Assembly (NCBI RefSeq): GCF_000826105.1 | Contig: NZ_CCYK01000007.1 | Span: 620,001 to 684,000 of the forward strand | Direction: 5' to 3' | From: Pseudomonas massiliensis | GTDB taxonomy: Bacteria; Pseudomonadota; Gammaproteobacteria; Pseudomonadales; Pseudomonadaceae | Length of the DNA stretch: 64,000 nt | Part shown: positions 30,169 through 38,921 of the stretch, one piece after another | Position numbering within the stretch: the first letter of the stretch is position 1 | Layout of the letters: every line of letters starts with the position of its first letter | Position numbers and translations under genes: made by a program | Notes under the pieces: model-generated | The model's database searches: none | What the model saw: only the letters and a program-made list of their open reading frames with translations | What the model was told of the DNA's origin: nothing

Positions 30169-30705
30169 TCAGTCCTGTGCAATGGGGCCATCGGCGATGG
30201 CGCGGGCGGTAGCGTTGAGCAGGTCACGCACACGCAGGATTTCGGCGTCGCTCCAACGCCCTTGCTGCAGCTGCAAGGCGTGGCGCAGGTTGTTTACCGC
30301 TTCCTGGATAGGAGCAGGACGTTCCTGCCCGCGCAGGGCGCGTTTGCTGACGTCGATCCGTGTGCGGATGCCATCCAGGGCTACGCTCTGTTCGCTCAGC
30401 CATGAACGACCAGCGTCAGTAGCGTTATAGCGTTTCTTCCCATTTTCAGCGGTGCTGGTGATCAGGTCGCTTTCTTCGAGGAAGGTCAAGGTAGGGTAGA
30501 TAACCCCCGGGCTAGGGCTGTAGGCCTCATCGAACATGGCTTCGATGCGGCGGATCAGGTCATAGCCATGGCAGGGCTGATCGGCCAGGAGCGACAGCAG
30601 CAGCAGCTTGAGATCGCCAGGGGCGAATACTCGGCCGCCTCGGCTGCCACGCTCTCGGCCACGGCCACGCTCGAGGCCGTCGTGGGGGGGAAGTTGGGGT
30701 CTCAT
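30169..30705 (-). CDS. nfeR: PadR-family transcriptional regulator, NfeR-like
   Basis: 178-residue repressor with an N-terminal tail rich in Arg, Gly and His, a PadR winged-helix domain (LLLLSLLADQPCHGYDLIRRIEA and PSPGVIYPTLTFLEESDLI) and a C-terminal helix for dimerisation. E. coli NfeR/YqjI has a His-rich N-terminal extension that binds nickel; here the tail has fewer His, so nickel binding is uncertain. It is co-transcribed with nfeF and probably binds the palindrome at 30737-30748. Confidence 0.85.
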   Translation of the reverse strand: MRPQLPPHDGLERGRGRERGSRGGRVFAPGDLKLLLLSLLADQPCHGYDLIRRIEAMFDEAYSPSPGVIYPTLTFLEESDLITSTAENGKKRYNATDAGRSWLSEQSVALDGIRTRIDVSKRALRGQERPAPIQEAVNNLRHALQLQQGRWSDAEILRVRDLLNATARAIADGPIAQD

Positions 30706-30736
30706 GTCGTTCTCTCTTTAAGTGCGAGCGAAGACT

Positions 30737-30748
30737 AAGATATATCTT
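30737..30748. promoter_or_regulatory. Candidate NfeR operator palindrome
   Basis: AAGATATATCTT is a perfect 12-base palindrome located 32 bases before the nfeR start. PadR proteins bind such AT-rich dyads over their own promoters, so autoregulation of nfeR-nfeF is likely. A second AGATAT lies at 30762-30767. Confidence 0.55.
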
Positions 30749-30770
30749 TAGAATCGTCTACAGATATGTT

Positions 30771-33700
30771 TTACCGATCGTCGACAGAGTGTCTGCCTGA
30801 CCGATGATCGGAGACGGGAAAAGAGGGGGTACCGTGGGACAGCGCCGTCATAACCGTAGGGGTGGGCTTCGTCGAGGCACGCGCCAGATAAAGACTGAGG
30901 AAAGGAGCCATGCCCTTGAGTACCTGCACCGGCAATGCCGAGGTAAAGCTGAACCGGCCTGAGGCCTGTCCAGGGACGTAGGCCGTGAGGGTGCCGAAAT
31001 GGCGGTTGCCCAGATAGAACACGAAAGTGGCGGGGGGGGTGGGGGGCCCGGGGGCCCACAAGCGCCCCCCCCCCCCCAAAACCTCCGTCCCGGTGTTTCC
31101 CGGGGCCGTCTTTCCCCCCCCGGCCCGGGCCCGGCCCACCCCCCCGGGGAAAAATCCCGCCCCCCCCCCGCCGGGGGCCTGTCCGGGGACGTGGGCGGGG
31201 GGGGTGCCGAAAGGGCGGTTGCCAAGATAGAACACGAAGGGGGCGGTGGGGTGGCGGGCCGGGGAGCCCAACGGGCGCCCGCCACTGCCAAAGCTCTCGA
31301 TCCGGTTGTCTCCGGTGCCTGTCTTGCCGCCCATGGCCAGTGCCGTGCCATCGCCCTGGGTAAAACTGCCGGCCACGCGCCGCGCGGTGCCGGCATCCAC
31401 CACCTGGGCCAGGGCCTGGCGCATGGCGTTGGCCACTTCCGAAGACAGCACCCGCTCGCCACCGTCGGTGCGGGTGATCAGCGCCGTCTCGTAGGGCGTG
31501 CCCTGGCCGAACAGCAGGTCGTCGATGCGCACGGTGGGCATGCGAACGCCATCGTTGAGAATCACGCCCATCAGTTCGGCCAGGGAAGCGGGGCGGTCAC
31601 CCGAGCTACCCAGGGCAGTGGCCAGCGATGGCACCAGATGGTCGAACGGGTAGCCCAGCCGTTGCCAGCGGCGATGCACATCGGAGAAGGCCTCGATCTC
31701 GACCATGGTGCGGATGCGGCTATCCCGGGCGCCCTTGTGCCGGCTCTTGAACAGCCAGCCATATACCTCCTGACGCTCGAAGCGGCTGGCCTCCACGACC
31801 TGCGGCCACTGGGCTTCGGGGTGCTGCAGCAGGTAGCCGAGCAGCCACAGGTCCAGAGGGTGAACCCGAGCAATGTAGCCTTGGTCCGGCAGGTCATAGC
31901 CGCCGGGCCCATAACGCTCATACATCTGCGCCAGGCGCTTGTCGCTCAGAGGCGTGCGGGTCCAGTGCTGGCGTACAAATCGTTCGAACGTGGCCAGGTC
32001 AGCCTGAGGATAAAGGTAGCGGTGTACCGCGGCGAGGCGAACCGGGGTGATGCGCAGGTCATCCAGGAAGGTTTCTACCCGGGCCTGAGTGTCCCTGCCG
32101 GCGTACTTGTGCCAGAAGCGCCGGAGGTATTCGGTGCCTTCGCGGTCGGCGAAGCGGGCCAGGTACGCTTGCCGCTGGGGATTGCTGTCGTCCTTGAGCA
32201 ACTCGGCGCTGTTGTTGGGCGCCTGGTAGATGCTGTAGCGGACCAGGTCGCGCATCAGTCGCACGAACGGCAGATTGATGGACTCACGCAGTGCCTCCTT
32301 CAAGGTCGGGCTGCGGCCGTCATCCTCACGGCGGAAGTTGTGGAAGGTGTGCAGGCCGCCACCGGTGAAGAAGCGCTCGCCGGGGTTGGCCGAATATTTA
32401 CGCTCCAAGGCGGCATCCAGCACGGCGGGCAAGTCTGTGCCGGGGTGAGCCAGCAGGTAATCAAGAGTCCAGCGGGTGAGGCGGTCTTGCGGGTCGACCT
32501 GCACTTTGTGGAGCTGGGCCGCAGGTCTACCTGCGTAGCGGTCGTACAGCTCATTGATGACCTCCAGGTAACTAGTGAGCACACGCAGCTTGGCGGTGGA
32601 CCCCAGTTCGAGCTTGCTGCCCTCGTTGATGTCAAAAGGCTGGTCAGTGTTGTCGGTCTGCACCCGCACCTGGGCGCCTTTGGACGTGTTTTCGAACAGG
32701 GTAAAGCTGTACTTCACTTCCCGGGTACTGGTGGGCGTCAGCAAACGCTCACCCAACAACCCTACGGCCTGGGCGAACGCCGGGTCGGCGAGGCGCTTGA
32801 GGTAGGCGGTAGCCTGGGTTTGCAACTGCGCATCCAGGCTGGTAGTCGCGCTGAGGTCCAATCGGTCAAGGTCGTACAACGGCACGCCCAGCAAGCCTGC
32901 CAGGCGGCTGCGCGCAACCATCACTCCCTTGTCGTTGGCATAGGGTTCCCAGGTCGGCTCCTTGGCCCAGTCCCGCCAGCGCAGCCGACTGGCCAGGGCA
33001 GCCTTGGCCAGGCCCTGGTCTATGACCTTCTGGGCGGCAAGCAGACGCAGGTGCGCGGCTGTCAGTTCGTCCAGTTCGTCATGGCCGCGGGTAAGAAAGT
33101 GCGAGGGCCGCCGCTGAGCGATCATCAGCGACAACACCTGACGCAGCGCCAAGCCTTTGGTCTGCGCATCCTGGCCCAGCAAGGCCTGGTTGACCTTGTC
33201 GAAATCGGCGCCGTACCACACCCGCAGGCCCTCGGCCAGGCCATGGACCTCGCCATGGCCAGGCACGGCCGAGAGCGGCACGCTGTTGAGATAGTCGCGC
33301 ACGATGCGCTGGCGGGCGCGCAAGGTGTCCGGCCCTTCCTGGTAGGCGCGCACGCTTGCCGACAACATCTGGCGCAGTTTTTCCAGGCCCGAAGCCGTCA
33401 GCCCATCGGGGGAATGCCGGTATTTTTCCAGCTGGGTCGCCAGGGTGCTGCCGCCGGCCGACTGCCCAGGCAAGCCCAGGGCGTGGGCCAACTGGCTCCA
33501 GGCGGCCTTGGCGAAGCGTGGCCAGTCCACCGCCGGGTTCTGGGTGACGGGATGGGGGTCGAGCAGGTGCCGGTTCTCGATGAACAGCAAACTATCGACC
33601 ACCAGCGGTGGAATGTCCTCGAAACGGCGGTACAGCTGCTGAGGGTAATCGAAGCGGTACACCTGAGCGCCAGTGGCGTCCTTTATCAGCAGGCCGGCCT

Positions 33701-34124
33701 GGGGTTTTTCAGCGTAGGGCACGAACAGGCCCCGCTCGGTGTAATCCATCAACGCAGGCGAAAAGCGCATCTGTCGCTGGACGGCGTAGTTGCGCTCAAG
33801 CAGGCGGCTGACGTAGCTGTCCAGTTCGCTATAGCCCAGGCGTTTGTCGAACGGGCCGGCAGAGGGGTAAATGATGTGGTCGCTAGGGCCCGGGCCGGGT
33901 GCATAGGTAAGGGTGGCGGCCCAGCGGGATAGCCAGGTGGCCTGCAACCGGGCGTTCTGCATTTCCCAGCGCGCTGCTACCGCCGCGGCGACTATCAGCA
34001 GCGCCGCCAGGGCCAGGAAGACAACCGTGGTGCGGCGACCCTGCCCACTGCCGCTCTTGGAGGTGTCCGCGCTATCGAGGCTCGCTTTTCTAGGTTCGGA
34101 ATCGTGCTTCCATAAAACGCCCAT
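30771..34124 (-). CDS. Bifunctional penicillin-binding protein (GT51 transglycosylase plus transpeptidase) with a 71-residue in-frame duplication
   Basis: Membrane-anchored peptidoglycan synthase. Residues 30-50 form the anchor. The GT51 domain follows with FIENRHLLDP and AGGSTLATQLEK, then a long linker and a transpeptidase domain with Ser509 in GSTAK, SIN in RESINLPFV and KTG at 934-936 (GGKTGTGDN). The reading frame is 1,117 residues, but 213 bases are duplicated after the KTG box (30964-31389). The repeated FVFYLGNR segment is separated by Gly/Pro-rich nonsense caused by G and C homopolymers. Without the extra copy the protein would be about 1,046 residues. The long GT51-transpeptidase type is known in Pseudomonas; its specific role is not known to me. 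Confidence 0.85.
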   Translation of the reverse strand: MGVLWKHDSEPRKASLDSADTSKSGSGQGRRTTVVFLALAALLIVAAAVAARWEMQNARLQATWLSRWAATLTYAPGPGPSDHIIYPSAGPFDKRLGYSELDSYVSRLLERNYAVQRQMRFSPALMDYTERGLFVPYAEKPQAGLLIKDATGAQVYRFDYPQQLYRRFEDIPPLVVDSLLFIENRHLLDPHPVTQNPAVDWPRFAKAAWSQLAHALGLPGQSAGGSTLATQLEKYRHSPDGLTASGLEKLRQMLSASVRAYQEGPDTLRARQRIVRDYLNSVPLSAVPGHGEVHGLAEGLRVWYGADFDKVNQALLGQDAQTKGLALRQVLSLMIAQRRPSHFLTRGHDELDELTAAHLRLLAAQKVIDQGLAKAALASRLRWRDWAKEPTWEPYANDKGVMVARSRLAGLLGVPLYDLDRLDLSATTSLDAQLQTQATAYLKRLADPAFAQAVGLLGERLLTPTSTREVKYSFTLFENTSKGAQVRVQTDNTDQPFDINEGSKLELGSTAKLRVLTSYLEVINELYDRYAGRPAAQLHKVQVDPQDRLTRWTLDYLLAHPGTDLPAVLDAALERKYSANPGERFFTGGGLHTFHNFRREDDGRSPTLKEALRESINLPFVRLMRDLVRYSIYQAPNNSAELLKDDSNPQRQAYLARFADREGTEYLRRFWHKYAGRDTQARVETFLDDLRITPVRLAAVHRYLYPQADLATFERFVRQHWTRTPLSDKRLAQMYERYGPGGYDLPDQGYIARVHPLDLWLLGYLLQHPEAQWPQVVEASRFERQEVYGWLFKSRHKGARDSRIRTMVEIEAFSDVHRRWQRLGYPFDHLVPSLATALGSSGDRPASLAELMGVILNDGVRMPTVRIDDLLFGQGTPYETALITRTDGGERVLSSEVANAMRQALAQVVDAGTARRVAGSFTQGDGTALAMGGKTGTGDNRIESFGSGGRPLGSPARHPTAPFVFYLGNRPFGTPPAHVPGQAPGGGGAGFFPGGVGRARAGGGKTAPGNTGTEVLGGGGRLWAPGPPTPPATFVFYLGNRHFGTLTAYVPGQASGRFSFTSALPVQVLKGMAPFLSLYLARASTKPTPTVMTALSHGTPSFPVSDHRSGRHSVDDR
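30964..31389. repeat. Degraded 213-base tandem duplication in the PBP gene (probable assembly join)
   Basis: CCTGTCC at 30965-30971 recurs at 31178-31184, and the match can be followed for the full unit. The left copy is clean to about 31020 and then turns into runs of C and G; the right copy is poor until about 31260 and then clean. The period is a multiple of three, so the frame stays open through the junk. Confidence 0.85.
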
Positions 34125-34221
34125 ATTGCGTGGCCTTGTCTGGAAAATGCTGCCTGACTACTTTGAGCGTAGACCCTGGAGCGGTCGCCAGAGGCGCACG
34201 CCGCTGGAGCGCGACGGCTGG

Positions 34222-34437
34222 TCAGGTCAAGGCGGCGCCAGGGCAATGTGTGCCAGCGACAGCTGTACGCTCGTCTTCTTCGAGCACCGCGTGTTCGCAA
34301 TAGCAATCCGAGCGCGGGCAGGGCTGCTTGTCCGGGTGTCGATCGGCGCAGGCCCGGCTGCAGTAAGTGCGTCCATGGCGGACAATGGATGGATCGGCCA
34401 AGGCCTTGCATTGTGGACAGGCACAGGTTTGCGGCAT
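34222..34437 (-). CDS. Bacterial metallothionein (PmtA/SmtA family)
   Basis: 71-residue cytoplasmic metal-binding protein with nine cysteines: CACPQC at the N-terminus (Cys5, 7, 10), YCSRAC (26, 30), Cys40, DCYC (45, 47) and Cys64. The layout, with a central SRACADRH and conserved His residues, matches Pseudomonas PmtA, which binds zinc and cadmium. ATG 34437 was chosen because AGGGAGAG lies upstream; the longer frame adds an Arg-rich tail with no family support. It is a single-gene unit between the PBP and the mechanosensitive channel. Confidence 0.87.
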   Translation of the reverse strand: MPQTCACPQCKALADPSIVRHGRTYCSRACADRHPDKQPCPRSDCYCEHAVLEEDERTAVAGTHCPGAALT

Positions 34438-34563
34438 GGTGTGTCTCTCCCTGGTGGCACGGCGGGCCTCGCTGCGCGCGGCCTGCATCAGTTTGGAAGC
34501 CGGGGCTTTGGCGGAGTTCAGGCGGTCGTGTCGAGCGCGTCGGCTTCAGTCGACCCCAGGTGC

Positions 34564-35997
34564 CTAGTGGCGTTGCAACCAGCCCAGGAACCCACCCTTG
34601 CGGGTCGGCGCCGGCCGCTGCAGCAGCAGGGACTGGCTATTCTGGCGCCGTACCGCCTGCAATTTCTGCAAGGCCTTGCTCACCTCCACCCGGGCCTTCA
34701 TGCATTCCTGCGTCAGGCCCTTGTCCAGGCTGTAGAGCGTGCAGGAGGTCAGGGCTGTGAAGCGAGCCTGGGAAGGGGTGTCTTCGAGAATGCTCTGCTC
34801 GCCCATGACTTCGCCTGGGCCCATGCGCCCTGCTTCGAGAAGCGCATCGCCATTGGCGATGGCCGCGCTCACTACGCCCGCGCCAATGAGGTACAGGCTT
34901 TGCGGCACTTCGCCGATGTCCAGGATCACTTGCCCGGCCGGCACTTCGCGTGCCTGCAGGGCCTCGGCGAGGCGGTCTTTCTCGCTGGCCGCCAAGGCGC
35001 GGAACACTTTCACTTCGTCGAGCAGGCTGCGTTTACGCGAGGCCGCCGCGCCGGCCTCGCCCGTGCCGCTGTGATCGGTGATGCCCGCCGCCTCCAGATG
35101 CCGATGGGCCAGGTCGAACAGCTGGTTGCGCACCTCGCCCTTGTTGGCCAGGGTGGCGATGAAGCCGCTGGCGGTGTACTCGGTGGTGTCCTCGCCGGCG
35201 TCCTTGACCAGCGCCTTGGGGGCGGGGTCCGCCAGCAGGGCATGGCTGCCGCGCAAGGCACGCTCCAGGGCTTCGAGCACGCGCCCGGGCCTTATGCGGT
35301 TGGGCACATTGATGCTGATCGATACTCCATGACGCCCGGCCGGACGGCTGAAGTTGACGATGCGCGCCTTGGCCGCCACTGAGTTGGGCACCACGGCGGT
35401 AGCGCCCGCGGTGGTCAGCAAGTGCGTGGCCCGCCAGTCAATGTCCACCACCCGGCCTTCGGTACCGTCGATGGCCACCCAGTCATCGACCTGATAGGGC
35501 TTGGTGGTGTTGAGCACGATGCCGGAGAATACGTCGCTCAGGGTACTTTGCAACGCCAGGCCGACGATGATCGCCACCGCGCCAGAGGTGGCCAGCAGCC
35601 CCTTGACCGGCAGTTGCAGCACATAGGCCGCGGCCGCCACCACGGCGATCAGGAAGACGACCGCTCCCAGCACATCGCGCAGCAGTCTGCCGCTGTGGCC
35701 GATCCGTCGGGTCAGGATTACTCCCAGCACTTCGCTTAAGGTGCGCGCGCCATATAGCCACCAGATAATGGCCAGCCCCATGGCGGCAAGGTTCCACAGG
35801 TTCTGTTCCGGCCAGGGCGGCGGCAGCAGGGGGCTGATACCGCTGGCCATGATCACCGCGCTATAGCCCAGGAAGAGCGCCAGGCGGACACCGACCCGCG
35901 CCGCCTGGTGCGCGAAGGGCGCCCATTGCCAGAGCACCAGGTCGGCAAGCAGCAGCGCCAGGCTCCAGAGCAGGGCAGGGGCGGGCAGGTTGAGCAT
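34564..35997 (-). CDS. MscS-type mechanosensitive channel with C-terminal cyclic-nucleotide-binding domain
   Basis: 477-residue inner-membrane protein. Four to five membrane segments fill residues 1-160. The pore helix reads LLATSGAVAIIVGLALQST, the MscS TM3 pattern, followed by the beta domain (DWVAIDGTEGRVVDIDWRATHL). A cNMP-binding domain occupies about residues 340-450 (ILDIGEVPQSLYLIGAGVVS and GEVMGEQSILEDTPSQARFTA). Some bacterial MscS homologues are gated by cyclic nucleotides rather than tension. ATG 35997 was preferred to the TTG at 36015. Confidence 0.88.
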   Translation of the reverse strand: MLNLPAPALLWSLALLLADLVLWQWAPFAHQAARVGVRLALFLGYSAVIMASGISPLLPPPWPEQNLWNLAAMGLAIIWWLYGARTLSEVLGVILTRRIGHSGRLLRDVLGAVVFLIAVVAAAAYVLQLPVKGLLATSGAVAIIVGLALQSTLSDVFSGIVLNTTKPYQVDDWVAIDGTEGRVVDIDWRATHLLTTAGATAVVPNSVAAKARIVNFSRPAGRHGVSISINVPNRIRPGRVLEALERALRGSHALLADPAPKALVKDAGEDTTEYTASGFIATLANKGEVRNQLFDLAHRHLEAAGITDHSGTGEAGAAASRKRSLLDEVKVFRALAASEKDRLAEALQAREVPAGQVILDIGEVPQSLYLIGAGVVSAAIANGDALLEAGRMGPGEVMGEQSILEDTPSQARFTALTSCTLYSLDKGLTQECMKARVEVSKALQKLQAVRRQNSQSLLLQRPAPTRKGGFLGWLQRH

Positions 35998-36072
35998 GGT
36001 CGCGGAGTTCCACAAAGGGGCGGCTGGGGAAGATTAATGGGTTGCCGGCAGCTGTGCCAGAACGCGGGTGCT

Positions 36073-36978
36073 TCAGTGTGCCCAATGTTCCAGGGCGAAT
36101 TCCACGAAGCTGCGGATTTTCGGCAGGCGATAGCGATCACTGGCGTACAGCAGGTTCATGGGCCGCCGTGGCAGGCGGTAGCCTCCAAGCAAGGGCATCA
36201 GGCGGCCACAGGCCAGGTCTTCGGCGACCAGCGCATCGGGCATCATCACGATACCCATGCCAGCGCGTGCCGCCTGGTGCAACCCCGACGAGCTGTTCAG
36301 GGTCAGGGCGCCGCTTACCGGTACCACCACCTCGCCTTCCGGGCCTTGCAGGCGCCATTCCTTTTCCACCGAACGCCAGTCGTCCCCCGCCGGGTAGGCG
36401 AACGCGAGGCACTCATGCCGGGTAAGGTCCGCCGGGTGCAAGGGCACGCCTCGGCGCGCCAGGTAATCAGGCGCGGCGCAAATGGTCAGGGTGTAGTCCT
36501 CCAGCGGGCGGGCGATGACCCCGTTGGCAGGATCGGGGTTGCCCAGGCGGATCGCCAGGTCGAAGCCGTTTTCCAGCAGATCCAGGCGCTGGTTGCTCAG
36601 CACGACATCCAGGCGCACCTTGGGGTAGCGCAAGTTGTATTCGGCCAGTGCTGGTGCCAGACGCTCGACCCCGAAGGTCAGCGGCGCGGTGATGCGCAGG
36701 CGGCCCGAAGGCTCGGCCTGGGCCTGTTCGGCCAGACGCTCGGCAGCGTCCACCAGCCCCAGCACTTCCACGCAGCGCTGATAGTACTGCGCGCCGAACT
36801 CTGTCAGGCGCTGGCGGCGGGTGGTGCGTTGCAACAGGCTGACCCCGAGACGTTGCTCCAACGCCCGCAAGTGGTTGCCCACCATGGTGGTGGACATCGA
36901 GCACTGCTGCGCCGCCGCGGTCAGGCTTCCTTTTTCCACGACTTGCACATACACAGACATCGCCAGCAATACATCCAT
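36073..36978 (-). CDS. LysR-family transcriptional regulator
   Basis: 301-residue LTTR with an N-terminal winged helix (MDVLLAMSVYVQVVEKGSLTAAAQQ, HLRALEQRLGVSLLQRTTR) and a C-terminal effector-binding domain. It diverges from the aminotransferase gene at 37076 with 97 bases between, so it probably controls that gene. The ATG at 36978 gives the standard LysR start; the frame extends to 37026 without need. The inducer is unknown. Confidence 0.9.
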   Translation of the reverse strand: MDVLLAMSVYVQVVEKGSLTAAAQQCSMSTTMVGNHLRALEQRLGVSLLQRTTRRQRLTEFGAQYYQRCVEVLGLVDAAERLAEQAQAEPSGRLRITAPLTFGVERLAPALAEYNLRYPKVRLDVVLSNQRLDLLENGFDLAIRLGNPDPANGVIARPLEDYTLTICAAPDYLARRGVPLHPADLTRHECLAFAYPAGDDWRSVEKEWRLQGPEGEVVVPVSGALTLNSSSGLHQAARAGMGIVMMPDALVAEDLACGRLMPLLGGYRLPRRPMNLLYASDRYRLPKIRSFVEFALEHWAH

Positions 36979-37075
36979 TATCAAGCCCGGCTTATAAATG
37001 ATTGAAGCGGATGGTCGTTTATCCATCCCGGTGCGCTAACGATACTGCAAGCCTTCAAAGGAAAGGAGCCTTGCC

Positions 37076-38257
37076 ATGACTGCCGCACCCCTGATGTCGC
37101 TTTACAACCGGCTGCCGATGAGTTTCGAACGTGGCGAGGGCGCCTGGCTCTGGGACACGGCCGGCACGCGTTACCTGGACGCCATGAGTGGCGTTGCGGT
37201 GACCTCGGTGGGGCACTGCCATCCTGCCGTGGTGGCGGCTATCCAGGATCAGGCCGGACGTGTCTTGCATACCTCCAACCATTACCGGATCGACTGGCAA
37301 CACCAGCTGGCGGCGCGCCTGACCAGCCTGAGCGGCCTGGACGCTGCGTTCTTCGCCAACTCAGGGGCGGAAGCCAACGAGGCCGCGCTGAAACTGGCGC
37401 GGTTGAATGCTTGGTACAAGGGCATCGACAAGCCGCGCATCGTGGTTATGGAGGGTGCGTTCCATGGGCGTACCCTGGCTACTCTCGCGGCCAGCGGTGG
37501 CACCGGCATGCGCCTGGGGTTCGGTATATGTGCCGATGATTTCCTTCGCGTACCCTTTGGAGACCTGGGCGCCTTGCAGGCGGTGGCCCAGGCGCATGGG
37601 CAGCAAGTAGTCGCCGTGTTGCTGGAGCCGGTACAGGGGGAGGGCGGCGTATACCCGGCGCCGCCCGGCTACCTGGGTGGTGTACGGGCACTTTGTGATC
37701 GCCAGGGCTGGTTGATGATGCTCGACGAGGTGCAGACGGGTCTGGGCCGCACCGGACAATGGTTCGCTTACCAGGCGGAAAACGCTATCCCGGATGTACT
37801 GACATTGGCCAAAGGCCTGGGAGCCGGCATTCCCATTGGTGCTTGCCTGGCACGTAGCCGCACCGCGGCCTTGCTGACGCCCGGCAGTCACGGCAGCACC
37901 TTTGGCGGCAACCCCTTGGCTTGCCGGGTGGCCTGTACCGTGCTGGACGTGATCGAGCAGGAAGGGCTGGTGCGCAACGCCCAGCGCCAGGGCGCGTGGT
38001 TACTGGCAACCTTGCGCTCAGCGCTGTTGGGCCAGCCAGGCATCCGGGACGTGCGTGGCAAGGGGCTTATGATCGGCATCGAGCTGGATGCCCCAATCCC
38101 GAGCCTGGCCAGCCTCGCGGCCGACAGAGGATTGCTGATCAACGTCACTCATGGCACGGTGCTGCGCCTGCTGCCGCCCTTGACGCTCAATGACGCCGAG
38201 GCGGCCGGGCTGGCCGAGGGAGTGATTGGGTTGTTGAAGGATAATGCATCGCTGTAG
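37076..38257 (+). CDS. Acetylornithine/succinylornithine-type class III aminotransferase
   Basis: 393-residue PLP enzyme of the ArgD family. Signatures include [44 protein letters not shown] and the Schiff-base lysine in [13 protein letters not shown]. It probably transfers the amino group from N-acetylornithine or a similar omega-amino acid to 2-oxoglutarate. ATG 37076 has AAAGGAG upstream. Divergence from a LysR gene, rather than linkage to arg genes, suggests a catabolic or paralogous role, so I do not assign argD. Confidence 0.87.
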   Translation: MTAAPLMSLYNRLPMSFERGEGAWLWDTAGTRYLDAMSGVAVTSVGHCHPAVVAAIQDQAGRVLHTSNHYRIDWQHQLAARLTSLSGLDAAFFANSGAEANEAALKLARLNAWYKGIDKPRIVVMEGAFHGRTLATLAASGGTGMRLGFGICADDFLRVPFGDLGALQAVAQAHGQQVVAVLLEPVQGEGGVYPAPPGYLGGVRALCDRQGWLMMLDEVQTGLGRTGQWFAYQAENAIPDVLTLAKGLGAGIPIGACLARSRTAALLTPGSHGSTFGGNPLACRVACTVLDVIEQEGLVRNAQRQGAWLLATLRSALLGQPGIRDVRGKGLMIGIELDAPIPSLASLAADRGLLINVTHGTVLRLLPPLTLNDAEAAGLAEGVIGLLKDNASL

Positions 38258-38305
38258 CAGCCCGCCTTGGCGGCGACCGGAGGTTGGTTCAATCGCCCAC
38301 TTGCC

Positions 38306-38818
38306 TCAATCCTCCAGATCCGCTGGGGCCTTGCCTGGCTTGCCCTTGGCTTTTCCGTTCTCGGCGGGCGCCGGGGCGGGGGCTGGCGCCGCGGCGGCGG
38401 CTTCCTTTTCCGCCATGGGCATCTGGTCGATGGTGGCGAAGACTTCGTCCAGCTTCAGCGGCGTGGTGCTTTCCAGTTTCTTCTCGCCGTCCTTGCCTAC
38501 AAGCACCAGCTTGGCCTGGGTGCCGGCGCCCAGATTGAGTTCACGGATCAACGCCATGGTCGCCTGGGTGTCCAGAGGCTTGCCGTTACGCTCCCCGGCC
38601 AGGCCCACCACCTTGTAGACCACCACATCACGCTGTTTCAGCCCAGGGTCTTGCAGAGCCTTGCCCTCATCCACCAGGGGCTGGTCGGTACCCGTCTTGG
38701 AATACACCAGCAGCGGCCTCGCCTTGCCCCGGTCCTGGGCCAGCGGCGAGTCGCTGTCGGCCGCGTAGAGCGGGCTGGCGGCGAACAGGGCGATAAGCGC
38801 GAGGGTGCGGATGGGCAT
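38306..38818 (-). CDS. Exported DUF4174 protein
   Basis: 170-residue protein with a signal peptide (MPIRTLALIALFAASPLYAA). The mature part has a thioredoxin-like DUF4174 pattern (RPLLVYSKTGTD, KLVLVGKDGEKK, LESTTPLKLDEVFATIDQMP) but no CxxC, so redox activity is unlikely. An Ala/Pro-rich and Lys-rich C-terminal tail follows. The longer upstream frame to 38914 lacks a start with a ribosome binding site. Function unknown. Confidence 0.8.
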   Translation of the reverse strand: MPIRTLALIALFAASPLYAADSDSPLAQDRGKARPLLVYSKTGTDQPLVDEGKALQDPGLKQRDVVVYKVVGLAGERNGKPLDTQATMALIRELNLGAGTQAKLVLVGKDGEKKLESTTPLKLDEVFATIDQMPMAEKEAAAAAPAPAPAPAENGKAKGKPGKAPADLED

Positions 38819-38921
38819 GGGGTTCTCCTTCAGTTCAAGCCTTAAGCATTGCTCAAGTTGGCGAAACGGCCAGCTTGAGCGTGAATGAGCCGAGATTGCC
38901 GCCCGGTCGGGCATCGCCGGT

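Noticed and set aside
31020..31260. The extreme G/C runs as a structured or regulatory element
   Set aside because: They align base for base, with errors, to the neighbouring coding DNA, so they are corrupted copies.
30999..33932. A 977-codon plus-strand open frame
   Set aside because: Antisense to the penicillin-binding protein, which has all catalytic motifs; the plus translation has none.
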